Made by a program: the position numbers and the translations under genes. Positions 26,609 to 35,163 of a DNA stretch of 64,000 nucleotides are shown piece by piece. Under the pieces are notes generated by a model. The model saw nothing but the letters and a program-made list of their open reading frames with translations, had not been told where the DNA came from and ran no database searches. The stretch comes from Pseudomonas sp. RIT623 (GTDB taxonomy: Bacteria; Pseudomonadota; Gammaproteobacteria; Pseudomonadales; Pseudomonadaceae), in the NCBI RefSeq assembly GCF_004519305.1, contig NZ_SOZA01000027.1, positions 1 to 64,000 of the forward strand. The letters run 5' to 3'. Positions within the stretch are counted from its first letter, which is position 1. Each line of letters opens with the position of its first letter.

Positions 26609-27271
26609 ATGAGTGATTCGGTAGCCAAGCCCGAAGTCGAAGGGCTGCGCAAATCGCGCAAGAACAACCCGGAAAAGACCCGCGAGAACATTCTCCAGGC
26701 CGCCATTACCGAGTTCGTCCAGCAGGGCCTGGCCGGTGCCCGGGTCGACGCCATCGCCGAGCGCACCGCCACCTCCAAGCGCATGATCTACTACTACTTC
26801 GCCAGCAAGGAGCAGCTGTACCTCGAGTGTCTGGTCAAGCTCTACGGCGACATTCGCAAGACCGAGCACAGCCTTGAGCTCGAATCGTTGCCGGCCGAGC
26901 AGGCAATCCAGCGGCTGGTGGAATTCACCTTCGACCACCACGACCGCAACGTCGATTTCGTACGCATCGTCTGCACCGAGAACATTCACTACGGCGAGTA
27001 CGTCAAGCAGTCGCCGGTCATTCGCGAGATGAGCAGCCTGGTGCTGCAGGCTTTGGGGCGAACCCTGGCGCGCGGGGTGGAGGAGGGCGTGTTCCGGCCT
27101 GGCATCGAGGTCATCGACCTGCATATGCTGATGAGTTCGTTCTGCTTCTACCGGGTGTCCAATCGCCACACCTTTGGCGATATCTTCCAGATCGACCTGG
27201 CCGATGAACAGGTCAAAAACCGCCACAAGCAGATGATCTGCGAGGCGGTGATGCGTTACATCAAGGCCTGA
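26609..27271 (+). CDS. TetR/AcrR family regulator
   Basis: The 220-residue protein has a basic N-terminal tail and a canonical TetR helix-turn-helix at about residues 22-70: TRENILQAAITEFVQQGLAG, VDAIAERTATSKRMIYYYFASKEQLY. The C-terminal half is a helical ligand domain with EYVKQSPVIREM and FRPGIEVIDLHMLMSSFCFY. It lies between quiC and the convergent aroE, 119 bases after quiC, so it probably controls the quinate/shikimate genes with a pathway intermediate as effector (inference). A candidate operator, ACTATCTGGTTAGT, lies at 28668-28681 upstream of aroQ. Confidence 0.9.
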   Translation: MSDSVAKPEVEGLRKSRKNNPEKTRENILQAAITEFVQQGLAGARVDAIAERTATSKRMIYYYFASKEQLYLECLVKLYGDIRKTEHSLELESLPAEQAIQRLVEFTFDHHDRNVDFVRIVCTENIHYGEYVKQSPVIREMSSLVLQALGRTLARGVEEGVFRPGIEVIDLHMLMSSFCFYRVSNRHTFGDIFQIDLADEQVKNRHKQMICEAVMRYIKA

Positions 27272-27313
27272 GCCCGTCAGCAAGGCCGGCCATCCACCGC
27301 GTCGCCAGGTTGC

Positions 27314-28177
27314 CTACAAGACGCCACGCTGCTGCAAGTGGGCAAAATGCGCCTGCATGCGCCCGGCATCGGCTGCCCGGCCGCTGAACAGCTCGAACGC
27401 CTTGACCGCCTGAAACACCGCCATGCTGCCGCCATCGAGGGTGCGGCAGCCCAGCGCCCTGGCGTGGCGCAGCAGTTCGGTTTGCAACGGGAAGTAGATG
27501 ATCTCCGCCACCCACAACCCGGCATGCAGCAGTTCCGGCGGCAGGGGCGTGCCTGGCAACTTGGCCATGCCCACCGGCGTGGTGTTGACCAGCCCATCGG
27601 CCTCGGCCAGGGCCCCCGCCAGGTCGCTGCCAAGCATGGCCCGACCACTGCCAAAGCGTTGGCGGAGGTTATCGACCAACCCTTGCCCGCGGGCAAGGTC
27701 CACCTCGAACACCAGCAGCCGCTCGACCCCTTCGCCGAGCAGCGCATGGGCAACCGCCGCGCCAGCACCACCTGCGCCCAATTGCACCACCCGGCGCCTG
27801 GCGACATCCGGCAAGCCCCGGCGAAAGCCCTCGGCAAAACCCAGGCAGTCGGTGTTGTGGCCGATTCGCTTGCCATCGCGTAGCACCACGGTATTCACCG
27901 CGCCGATGCCTCGCGCCTCGTCCGACAGCTCATCGAGCAGGTCAAGGATCGCCTGCTTGAACGGGAAGGTGATGTTCAGCCCGGTAAAACCTGTGCGTTG
28001 CGCCGCTTCGAGCAACTGCGCCAGAGCGCTGTCGGGTAGCCCGAGCTGGTCGGCGTCGATCAGCCGGTACAGATAGCGCAGGGCCTGCGCGTCGCCCTCG
28101 TGCTCGTGCAGCGCTGGCGTGCGCGAGGCCTGGATACCACGGCCGATCAGGCCGGCGAGGATGCCTTGGCTGTTCAT
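27314..28177 (-). CDS. aroE: Shikimate/quinate dehydrogenase (AroE/YdiB family)
   Basis: The 287-residue product has the AroE fold: substrate domain with GLNITFPFKQA (catalytic lysine) and GAVNTVV, NTDCLGF (catalytic aspartate), the NADP-site glycine loop QLGAGGAGAAVAHALL and C-terminal FELFSGR. The glycine loop is followed by FEVDLARG, an acidic residue rather than the NRT of typical NADP enzymes, which suggests NAD use as in catabolic quinate/shikimate dehydrogenases. It is co-transcribed with aroQ (4-nt overlap) and sits in the quiC cluster, so it probably feeds quinate or shikimate toward dehydroshikimate rather than serving biosynthesis. Confidence 0.9.
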   Translation of the reverse strand: MNSQGILAGLIGRGIQASRTPALHEHEGDAQALRYLYRLIDADQLGLPDSALAQLLEAAQRTGFTGLNITFPFKQAILDLLDELSDEARGIGAVNTVVLRDGKRIGHNTDCLGFAEGFRRGLPDVARRRVVQLGAGGAGAAVAHALLGEGVERLLVFEVDLARGQGLVDNLRQRFGSGRAMLGSDLAGALAEADGLVNTTPVGMAKLPGTPLPPELLHAGLWVAEIIYFPLQTELLRHARALGCRTLDGGSMAVFQAVKAFELFSGRAADAGRMQAHFAHLQQRGVL

Positions 28178-28623
28178 GCCGCTTGCTCCTTTAGGGTCTG
28201 GCGCAAGTAACTCAGGGCCATGGCGTAGCCCTGGCTGCCGAGGCCGCAGATCACTCCGACGGCGATCCCCGAGACAAACGACAGATGCCGGAACGGCTCG
28301 CGTTTGTGCACGTTGGACAGGTGCACTTCGATCACCGGCAGCTCGGCGGCGAGCAAGGCATCGCGGATGGCCACCGATGTGTGGGTCCAGGCGGCGGGGT
28401 TGATGACGATGCCGTGGCAGCGGCCACGGGCGGCATGGATCCAGTCGAGTAGTTCGCCTTCGTGGTTGGTCTGCCGAAACTCCAGCTCAAGGCCCAGTTC
28501 GTGGGCGCTGGCGGCGCACAGGCTGGCCAGGTCGGCGAGGGTTTGCTGGCCATATTGGATAGGTTCGCGGCAGCCCAGCAAGTTCAGGTTGGGGCCGTTG
28601 AGCACGAGGATTCGGGGGGGCAT
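28174..28623 (-). CDS. aroQ: Type II 3-dehydroquinate dehydratase
   Basis: The 149-residue product has the type II enzyme landmarks: ILVLNGPNLNLLG followed by REPIQYG (catalytic Arg and Tyr in the mobile loop), FRQTNHEGELLDWIH, GIVINPAAWTHTSVAIRDAL, PVIEVHLSNVHKREPFRHLS and GVICGLGSQGY. It dehydrates 3-dehydroquinate to 3-dehydroshikimate, the QuiC substrate. Normal length. It overlaps aroE by 4 nt and is the first gene of that minus-strand operon. The operon promoter shares the 245-base spacer with the divergent czcC, which contains a PcaR-like box. Confidence 0.93.
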   Translation of the reverse strand: MPPRILVLNGPNLNLLGCREPIQYGQQTLADLASLCAASAHELGLELEFRQTNHEGELLDWIHAARGRCHGIVINPAAWTHTSVAIRDALLAAELPVIEVHLSNVHKREPFRHLSFVSGIAVGVICGLGSQGYAMALSYLRQTLKEQAA

Positions 28624-28708
28624 GGTGGGGCATCGCTTTGTTGTTTTTGGATGCCTTGGATATTTGTACTATCTGGTTAGTTTCGTCAAATGCTGCCGCC
28701 CAAGATCC

Positions 28709-28723
28709 GGGCGATAATCGCAC
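28709..28723. promoter_or_regulatory. PcaR-box-like site before aroQ
   Basis: GGGCGATAATCGCAC matches the PcaR consensus GTTCGATAATCGCAC at 13 of 15 positions. It lies 86 bases upstream of the aroQ ATG. Together with the palindrome before quiC it suggests a common regulator for the two transcription units. Confidence 0.55.
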
Positions 28724-28769
28724 ATCGAAGCCGCCTGCAAGGTTGGCGCCTACACGGCGTTCGGTGTCG

Positions 28770-28785
28770 ATTACAGAATTGTAAT
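28770..28785. promoter_or_regulatory. CzcR/CopR-type metal-response box
   Basis: ATTACA-GAAT-TGTAAT is a perfect inverted repeat of the type bound by OmpR-class heavy-metal response regulators (CzcR, CopR, IrlR) in Pseudomonas. It lies about 84 bases upstream of the czcC start and on the proper side for activating the efflux operon. No two-component genes are adjacent, so the regulator is encoded elsewhere. Confidence 0.65.
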
Positions 28786-28868
28786 GTTCATGCCACCGCC
28801 CCGATAACCAGCGCTCCCTAAAGTCCCACGCCAAAGCATTCCGCCGCTTGTCGACGAGGACTTCCGCC

Positions 28869-30083
28869 GTGCCCATCCCCCGCAAGATCGCCTGGCTCTG
28901 CCTGCTCCTGGCTGGCCCCGCCAGCGCCCAGAGCCTGAGCCTGGACCAGGCGCTCAGCGCCGCGTTCGCGCAAAACCCCGAACTGGCCGCTGTCGGTCGT
29001 GAAATCGGCATCGCCGAGGGCGAGCGCCGCCAGGCTGGGTTGCTGCCCAACCCCGAGCTGTCCTGGGAGGTCGAGGACACCCGGCGCAACACCAGCACCA
29101 CCACCGTGACCCTCAGCCAGGCCCTGGAACTAGGCGGCAAGCGCGGCGCGCGCATCGAGGTCGCCGAGGCCGGCCAGGCCGTGGCCCGGCTTGAATTGGA
29201 GCGCCAGCGCAACGGCCTGCGCGCCGATGTGATCCAGGCGTTTCATGCGGCCTTGCGCGCGCAGACCGCGCTGGAACTGGCGCAGCAGTCCCAGGCCTTG
29301 ACTGAGCGTGGGCTACGGGTGGTGGAAGGGCGGGTGCGGGCTGGCCAGTCTTCGCCGGTGGAAGCGACCCGTGCCCAGGTTCAGTTGGCCCAGGCCCAGG
29401 CGGCGGTACGTCGCGCCCAGACCGAACGCAGCATTGCCTGGCAAGCCCTGGCACGGCTGACCGGCAGCGCCGAGGTGGGTTTCGAGCGTCTCGACAGCGC
29501 CAGCCTTTCGCCTGGCCCGGCGCCACGTGCCGAGCCGCTGCTGGCCAAGGTCGAGCAGACCGCCGACTGGCGCCTGGCTGCGGCGCAGGTCGAGCGAGGC
29601 GAGGCCGGCCTGGGCTCGGAAAAGGCCCAGCGGATCCCCAACCTGACCGTCAGCCTGGGCAGCCAGTACAGCCGCGAGGACCGCGAGCGGGTCAACGTGG
29701 TGGGGCTGTCGATGCCGCTGCCGTTGTTCGACCGCAACCAGGGCAACGTGCTGGCCGCCGCGCGGCGCAGCGACCAGGCCCGCGACTTGCGCAACGCCGT
29801 CGAACTGCGCCTGCGCAGCGAGACCCGCAGCGCCCTCGACCAGTGGGCCACGGCCATGGGCGAGGTGCAGGCCTACGACCGCACCATCCTGCCGTCGGCG
29901 CAGCAGGCGGTGGACACCGCCACCCGTGGCTTCGAGATGGGCAAGTTCGCCTTCCTCGATGTACTCGATGCGCAGCGCACGCTGATCGAGGCGCGGGGGC
30001 TGTATCTGGACGCACTGGCTGCGGCCACCGCCGCGCGGGCGCAGGTGGAGCGGATTTACGGCGATCTGGCGGTAGACCGCTGA
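28869..30083 (+). CDS. czcC: CzcC-type outer-membrane efflux channel
   Basis: The 404-residue product is a TolC-like outer-membrane factor with signal peptide (MPIPRKIAWLCLLLAGPASA) and two OEP repeats: LSLDQALSAAFAQNPELAAVGREI ... QALELGGKRGARIEVAEAGQ ... GLRVVEGRVRAGQSSPVEATRAQV and, in the second half, RIPNLTVSLGSQYSREDRERVNVVGLSMPLPLFDRNQGN. The GTG at 28869 gives the signal peptide directly and has GAGGA about 9 bases upstream; a TTG 21 bases earlier is less likely. It opens the czcCBA operon. The channel exports divalent metals passed on by CzcBA. Confidence 0.9.
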   Translation: MPIPRKIAWLCLLLAGPASAQSLSLDQALSAAFAQNPELAAVGREIGIAEGERRQAGLLPNPELSWEVEDTRRNTSTTTVTLSQALELGGKRGARIEVAEAGQAVARLELERQRNGLRADVIQAFHAALRAQTALELAQQSQALTERGLRVVEGRVRAGQSSPVEATRAQVQLAQAQAAVRRAQTERSIAWQALARLTGSAEVGFERLDSASLSPGPAPRAEPLLAKVEQTADWRLAAAQVERGEAGLGSEKAQRIPNLTVSLGSQYSREDRERVNVVGLSMPLPLFDRNQGNVLAAARRSDQARDLRNAVELRLRSETRSALDQWATAMGEVQAYDRTILPSAQQAVDTATRGFEMGKFAFLDVLDAQRTLIEARGLYLDALAAATAARAQVERIYGDLAVDR

Positions 30084-30090
30084 TGCATTC

Positions 30091-30170
30091 GTTCGCCGCC
30101 AAGCCAGCTCCTACAGGTTCCGTAGGCGCCGGCTTGCCGGCGAAAGGGCCGCGCAGCGGCCCCGGCGATT
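30091..30170. repeat. REP pair inside the czc operon
   Basis: Two inverted Pseudomonas REP units lie head to head: CGCCAAGCCAGCTCCTACAG and then GTAGGCGCCGGCTTGCCGGC, in the 118-base czcC-czcB gap. Such REPIN structures can stabilise or attenuate the upstream message and may lower expression of czcBA relative to czcC. Confidence 0.7.
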
Positions 30171-30201
30171 CGACTGACGACCCTTCCCAGCAGGAACAAC
30201 A

Positions 30202-31419
30202 ATGACCAACCCACGCAAACTCGCCATCCTCGCCGCCGCCATTGCCGCCCTCGGCCTGGGTGGCCTGGCCTGGACCGGCACCCTCGGCCAGGCCTCCAGC
30301 GGCCAGGCCCAGCAAGACGACCACGGCCATGCCGAAGAACAGGACGATGGCCACGGCCATGGCGCCTCGGAAGGCGAGGGCGAAAATCACGGTGAGGAAG
30401 AGGGCAAGCTGCACCTCAGCGCCGAGCAGATCCAGGCCGCCGGCGTGCAACTGAGCACCGCCGGCCCGCGAACCCTCGGCACCGCCATCAGCTTCCCAGG
30501 CGAGATCCGTTTTGACGAGGACCGTACCGCTCATGTGGTACCTCGGGTGCCGGGCGTGGTCGAGTCGGTGCAGGCCGAGCTCGGCCAGGCAGTCAAACGC
30601 GGCCAGGTGCTGGCGGTAATCGCCAGCCAGCAAATCTCCGAACTGCGCAGCGAGCAGCAGGCCGCCCAGCGCCGCCTGGAGCTGGCCCGCCTGACCTTCA
30701 GCCGCGAGCAGCGACTGTGGCAGGAGCGCATCAGCGCCGAGCAGGACTACCTGCAAGCCCGCCAGGCCTTGCAGGAGGCCGAGATCGCCGCCGCCAATGC
30801 CAGGCAGAAGGTCGCCGCCGTGGCCCCGGCCGGCCAGGGCAACCGCTTCGAGTTGCGCGCGCCCTTCGATGCGGTGGTGGTGGAAAAGCACCTGACCGTG
30901 GGCGAGGTGGTGGACGAAACCAGCAACGCCTTCACCCTGTCCGACCTGAGCCGGGTCTGGGCCACCTTCGCCGTGGCCCCGCGAGACCTGGACAAGGTGG
31001 TCAGTGGCCGTGGCGTCAGCGTCAGCGCGCCGGACCTCGGCGCCGAGGTGCAGGGCAAGGTGAATTACGTCGGCAGCCTGCTCGGTGAGCAAAACCGTGC
31101 GGCGACCGTGCGCGCCACCCTGAACAACCCCAACGGCGCCTGGCGCCCGGGCTTGTTCGTCAATATCGCGGTTACCGTCGAGCGCTTCGACGCCGCCGTG
31201 GTGGTGCCGCAAAGCGCCCTGCAGACCTGGGAGGAGCAGACCGTGGTGTTCGTCCGCACCGAGCAGGGCTTCGAGGCCCGCCCGGTCAAGCCCGGGCGCC
31301 GCGACAGTGGCCAGGTGGAGATTCGCGAGGGGCTCGCCGCCGGCACTGTCGTTGCCGCTGCCGGCAGTTTCGTTCTCAAGTCCGAGCTGGGCAAAGGCTC
31401 GGCCGAACACAGCCACTGA
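30202..31419 (+). CDS. czcB: CzcB-type periplasmic adaptor (membrane fusion protein)
   Basis: The 405-residue adaptor has an N-terminal anchor or signal (residues 6-26), then an acidic His-rich segment (DDHGHAEEQDDGHGHG; residues about 40-65) that probably binds metal. The core shows the hairpin and lipoyl halves (VPRVPGVVESVQAELGQAVKRGQVLAVI; FELRAPFDAVVVEKHLTVGEVV), a beta-barrel (RVWATFAVAPRDLDKV) and C-terminal VVVPQSALQTWEEQTVVFV. It links CzcA in the inner membrane to CzcC. It is separated from czcA by only 15 bases. Confidence 0.93.
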   Translation: MTNPRKLAILAAAIAALGLGGLAWTGTLGQASSGQAQQDDHGHAEEQDDGHGHGASEGEGENHGEEEGKLHLSAEQIQAAGVQLSTAGPRTLGTAISFPGEIRFDEDRTAHVVPRVPGVVESVQAELGQAVKRGQVLAVIASQQISELRSEQQAAQRRLELARLTFSREQRLWQERISAEQDYLQARQALQEAEIAAANARQKVAAVAPAGQGNRFELRAPFDAVVVEKHLTVGEVVDETSNAFTLSDLSRVWATFAVAPRDLDKVVSGRGVSVSAPDLGAEVQGKVNYVGSLLGEQNRAATVRATLNNPNGAWRPGLFVNIAVTVERFDAAVVVPQSALQTWEEQTVVFVRTEQGFEARPVKPGRRDSGQVEIREGLAAGTVVAAAGSFVLKSELGKGSAEHSH

Positions 31420-31434
31420 CCGGGGACGCCTTCC

Positions 31435-34400
31435 ATGTTCGAACGCCTTATCCAGTTCGCCATCGAGCAGCGCCTGGTGGTGATGCTCGCCGTGGTGCTG
31501 ATGGCCGCCGTGGGCATCCACAGCTACCAAAAACTGCCCATCGACGCGGTGCCCGACATCACCAACGTGCAGGTGCAGATCAACACCGCCGCGCCCGGCT
31601 ATTCGCCGCTGGAGACCGAGCAGCGCATCACCTTCGCCATCGAGACCGCCATGGCCGGGTTGCCGGGCCTCAAGCAGACCCGCTCGCTGTCGCGCTCGGG
31701 CTTGTCGCAGGTAACGGTGATCTTCGATGACGGCACCGATATCTTCTTCGCCCGGCAACTGGTCAACGAGCGCCTGCAGGTGGCCCGCGAGCAACTGCCC
31801 GAGGGCATCGAGGCGGCCATGGGGCCGATCTCCACCGGCCTTGGCGAGATCTTCCTGTGGACGGTAGAGGCCACGCAAGGGGCGCTGAAGGACGACGGCA
31901 CGCCCTATACCGCCACCGACCTGCGGGTGATCCAGGACTGGATCATCAAGCCGCAGCTGCGCAATGTGCCTGGCGTGGCCGAGGTCAATAGTATCGGCGG
32001 CCACGCCAAGCAGTACCTGATCGCCCCGGAGCCCAAGCGTCTTGCCGCCTACAAGCTGACCCTCAACGACCTGATCGCCGCGCTGGAGCGCAACAACGCC
32101 AACGTCGGCGCGGGCTATATCGAACGCAACGGCGAGCAATTGCTGATCCGCGCGCCGGGCCAGGTGGCTTCGGCCGAGGACATCGCCAGCATCGTCATCT
32201 CCAGCGTCGATGGCGCGCCGATTCGCGTCAGCCACGTGGCCCAGGTCGGCCTGGGCCAGGAGTTGCGCTCCGGCGCCGCCACCGAGAACGGCCGCGAGGT
32301 GGTGCTGGGCACGGTGTTCATGCTGATTGGCGAGAACAGCCGCACGGTGTCCCAGGCGGTGGCGGCCAAGCTCGAGGAAATCAACCGCAGCCTGCCCAAG
32401 GGCGTGGTGGCGATTACCGTGTACGACCGCACCAACCTGGTCGAGAAGGCCATCGCCACGGTGAAGAAGAACCTCATCGAAGGCGCGATCCTGGTCATCG
32501 CCGTCTTGTTCCTGTTCCTGGGCAATATCCGCGCGGCGCTGATCACCGCCATGGTCATCCCGTTGTCGATGCTGTTCACCTTCACCGGCATGTTCAGCAA
32601 CAAGGTCAGCGCCAACCTGATGAGCCTGGGGGCGCTGGATTTCGGCATCATCGTCGACGGCGCGGTGGTGATCGTCGAGAACGCCATTCGCCGCCTGGCC
32701 CATGCCCAGCAGCGCCACGGGCGCATGCTGACCCGCGCCGAGCGCTTCCATGAGGTGTTCGCCGCCGCCCGCGAGGCCCGTCGGCCGTTGATCTACGGGC
32801 AGTTGATCATCATGGTGGTGTACCTGCCGATCTTTGCCCTGACCGGGGTCGAGGGCAAGATGTTCCATCCCATGGCGTTCACCGTGGTGATGGCGCTGTT
32901 GGGGGCGATGATCCTCTCGGTGACCTTCGTCCCGGCGGCGCTTGCCCTGTTCGTCACTGGCAAGGTCAAGGAGGAGGAGGGCGTGGTCATGCGCACCGCC
33001 CGCGGCTGTTACGCGCCGGTGCTGGACTGGGTGTTGGGCCGGCGCAACCTGGCGTTCGCCGCGGCTGCCTTGGTAGTGCTGCTGTCGGGTGTGCTGGCCA
33101 GCCGCATGGGCAGCGAGTTCATCCCCAGCCTCAGCGAGGGCGATTTCGCCTTGCAGGCCCTGCGCGTGCCGGGCACCAGCCTGTCGCAGTCGGTGGACAT
33201 GCAACAGCGCCTGGAAAAGACCATTATCGCCCAGGTGCCGGAGGTCGAGCGCGTATTTGCCCGTACCGGCACCGCCGAGATCGCCTCCGATCCGATGCCA
33301 CCGAACATCTCCGACGCCTATGTGATGCTCAAGCCGCGCGAGCAGTGGCAGGACCCGGGCAAGCCGCGCGAGGCGCTGATCGCCGAGGTGCAAAAGGCCG
33401 CCGCCAGCGTGCCGGGCAGCAACTACGAGCTGTCGCAGCCGATCCAGCTGCGCTTTAACGAGTTGATTTCCGGGGTGCGCAGCGATGTCGCGGTGAAGGT
33501 GTTCGGTGATGACATGGCGGTGCTCAACCGCACCGCCGCGCAGATCGCCGCCAGCCTGCAGCAGGTGCCGGGGGCTTCGGAGGTGAAAGTCGAGCAGACC
33601 ACTGGCCTGCCGGTGCTGACCATCGATATCGACCGTGACAAGGCTGCGCGCCACGGCCTGAACGTGGGCGATGTGCAGGACGCCATCGCCATCGCCGTGG
33701 GCGGGCGCAGCGCTGGCACGCTGTATGAGGGCGACCGCCGCTTCGACATGGTGGTGCGTCTGTCCGAAACGCTGCGCACCGATGTCGATGGGCTGTCCAA
33801 TCTGCTGATCCCAGTGCCCGCCAATGCCGCGAGCGGCGCGACGCAGATCGGTTTCATCCCGTTGGCGCAGGTGGCCACGCTGAACCTCGAGCTGGGCCCG
33901 AACCAGATCAGCCGCGAGGATGGCAAGCGCGTGGTGGTGGTCAGCGCCAACGTGCGCGGGCGTGACCTGGGGTCGTTCGTCGAGCAGGCGTCGCAGGCCT
34001 TGATCGACCAGGTGCAGATCCCACCTGGCTACTGGACCCGCTGGGGTGGCCAGTTCGAGCAGTTGCAGTCGGCAGCCGAGCGCCTGCGGGTGGTGGTGCC
34101 GGTGTCGCTGCTGCTGGTGATGGCCTTGCTGCTGATGATGTTCAACAACCTCAAGGACGGGTTGCTGGTGTTCACCGGCATTCCCTTCGCCCTCACCGGG
34201 GGCGTGCTGGCGTTGTGGTTGCGCGACATTCCGCTGTCTATCTCCGCCGGCGTGGGCTTTATCGCGCTTTGCGGTGTGGCGGTGCTCAATGGCCTGGTGA
34301 TGATCGCCTTCATCCGCAACCTGCGCGAGGAAGGGCGTGGCCTGCGCGCCGCGGTCGAGGAGGGTGCCTTGACCCGCTTGCGGCCAGTGCTGATGACCGC

Positions 34401-34581
34401 GCTGGTGGCGTCGCTGGGGTTCATCCCGATGGCCCTTGCCACCGGTACCGGTGCCGAGGTACAGCGACCGCTGGCGACGGTGGTGATCGGCGGCATCCTG
34501 TCGTCGACGGCGCTGACCTTGCTGGTGCTGCCGGCGTTGTACCAGTGGGCGCATCGGCGCGATGAGCCAGGGGTAGCGTAG
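31435..34581 (+). CDS. czcA: CzcA-type heavy-metal RND pump
   Basis: The 1048-residue pump has the RND arrangement: N-terminal membrane helix, large periplasmic loop, membrane helices with LDFGIIVDGAVVIVEN (residues about 401-416), a second periplasmic loop and a C-terminal membrane bundle. The DFG-x3-DG motif in helix 4 is typical of the HME1 group exporting Co/Zn/Cd (CzcA, CnrA, NccA), unlike the CusA copper/silver motif. Proton-driven export of Zn, Cd and Co from periplasm or cytoplasm is therefore likely. It completes the operon; a perfect hairpin follows. Confidence 0.95.
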   Translation: MFERLIQFAIEQRLVVMLAVVLMAAVGIHSYQKLPIDAVPDITNVQVQINTAAPGYSPLETEQRITFAIETAMAGLPGLKQTRSLSRSGLSQVTVIFDDGTDIFFARQLVNERLQVAREQLPEGIEAAMGPISTGLGEIFLWTVEATQGALKDDGTPYTATDLRVIQDWIIKPQLRNVPGVAEVNSIGGHAKQYLIAPEPKRLAAYKLTLNDLIAALERNNANVGAGYIERNGEQLLIRAPGQVASAEDIASIVISSVDGAPIRVSHVAQVGLGQELRSGAATENGREVVLGTVFMLIGENSRTVSQAVAAKLEEINRSLPKGVVAITVYDRTNLVEKAIATVKKNLIEGAILVIAVLFLFLGNIRAALITAMVIPLSMLFTFTGMFSNKVSANLMSLGALDFGIIVDGAVVIVENAIRRLAHAQQRHGRMLTRAERFHEVFAAAREARRPLIYGQLIIMVVYLPIFALTGVEGKMFHPMAFTVVMALLGAMILSVTFVPAALALFVTGKVKEEEGVVMRTARGCYAPVLDWVLGRRNLAFAAAALVVLLSGVLASRMGSEFIPSLSEGDFALQALRVPGTSLSQSVDMQQRLEKTIIAQVPEVERVFARTGTAEIASDPMPPNISDAYVMLKPREQWQDPGKPREALIAEVQKAAASVPGSNYELSQPIQLRFNELISGVRSDVAVKVFGDDMAVLNRTAAQIAASLQQVPGASEVKVEQTTGLPVLTIDIDRDKAARHGLNVGDVQDAIAIAVGGRSAGTLYEGDRRFDMVVRLSETLRTDVDGLSNLLIPVPANAASGATQIGFIPLAQVATLNLELGPNQISREDGKRVVVVSANVRGRDLGSFVEQASQALIDQVQIPPGYWTRWGGQFEQLQSAAERLRVVVPVSLLLVMALLLMMFNNLKDGLLVFTGIPFALTGGVLALWLRDIPLSISAGVGFIALCGVAVLNGLVMIAFIRNLREEGRGLRAAVEEGALTRLRPVLMTALVASLGFIPMALATGTGAEVQRPLATVVIGGILSSTALTLLVLPALYQWAHRRDEPGVA

Positions 34582-34592
34582 GCCCCTGCCGC

Positions 34593-34644
34593 GGGGCAAG
34601 CCCGCTGCCACGAAGGCGTCGCTTCGTGGCAGCGGGCTTGCCCC
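34593..34644. terminator. REPIN hairpin, bidirectional terminator
   Basis: Perfect 23-base inverted arms (34593-34615 and 34622-34644) surround a 6-nt loop. The arm sequence GGGGCAAGCCCGCTGCCACG is a Pseudomonas REP unit. It lies between the convergent czcA and hvfX-like stops and probably ends transcription from both sides; TTTT follows on the plus strand 8 bases later. Confidence 0.8.
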
Positions 34645-34653
34645 ACGATGTTT

Positions 34654-35142
34654 TCAGTGCCTGCGCCATAGCCAATGATCCAGGCTCAATCTTCCAGCCC
34701 CCTTCAACAGCAGCGGCAGCAATGCCACCAGGTAGATCAGCGGCAACTTGAAGTTGCCGAAACCCTGGTCGGTAATCGCATATCCCCGTCCTAGTTCCGC
34801 CAGGCTCGACCACTCGCTGGGCCAGTGCACCGCGGCAATCGCCACCACCGTCACCACCATCAGCACCGCCGACGCCAGTCGGGTCCCCAGTCCCAGCAGC
34901 AGGAGCAGCGGGCAGATCAACTCGGCCCACATCGACAGTTGCCAGTTCAATCCGGCCGGCAGCAGGTCGAAGGGGAATGGAAAACTGCCTTGCAGGTCGG
35001 CGAACCAGTTGTTGCCGTTGAACTTCTCAAGGCCCGATTCGAAGAACTCCCAGGCCAGGAACAGCCGCAGTGGCAGGTCGGCGCCCCAGTTGCCGGCATG
35101 CTCGAGGGCGGTGAAAGGGCGGGTAAGGTTTGGCGTCAGCAT
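34654..35142 (-). CDS. DoxX family membrane protein, HvfX-like
   Basis: The 162-residue protein has four membrane segments and DoxX features: LRLFLAWEFFESGLEKFNG, a FPFDLLPAGLNWQLSMWAELICPLLLLLGLGTR middle, then HWPSEWSSLAELGRGYAI and GNFKLPLIYLVALLPLLL. This shape, with HW, GYAI and GNFKLPLIYL, resembles the HvfX DoxX proteins that accompany HvfABC copper-RiPP loci. An HvfABC locus lies 18 kb away in this window. HvfX is thought to help metallophore maturation or copper handling, but here the match is by eye. It follows the ferric-reductase-like gene by 21 bases on the same strand. Confidence 0.75.
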   Translation of the reverse strand: MLTPNLTRPFTALEHAGNWGADLPLRLFLAWEFFESGLEKFNGNNWFADLQGSFPFPFDLLPAGLNWQLSMWAELICPLLLLLGLGTRLASAVLMVVTVVAIAAVHWPSEWSSLAELGRGYAITDQGFGNFKLPLIYLVALLPLLLKGAGRLSLDHWLWRRH

Positions 35143-35163
35143 GTCGAGGCTCCTTGCATTGAG

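Noticed and set aside
22676..28623. A TpsB partner for the TpsA gene among downstream genes
   Set aside because: Every gene in this stretch belongs to quinate/shikimate metabolism; no POTRA or 16-strand barrel pattern is present.
29692..34611. A 1639-codon open frame antisense to czcBA
   Set aside because: It lies wholly opposite well-supported pump genes, is rich in His/Gln/Arg/Ala as expected of antisense frames in GC-rich DNA, and has no domain pattern.
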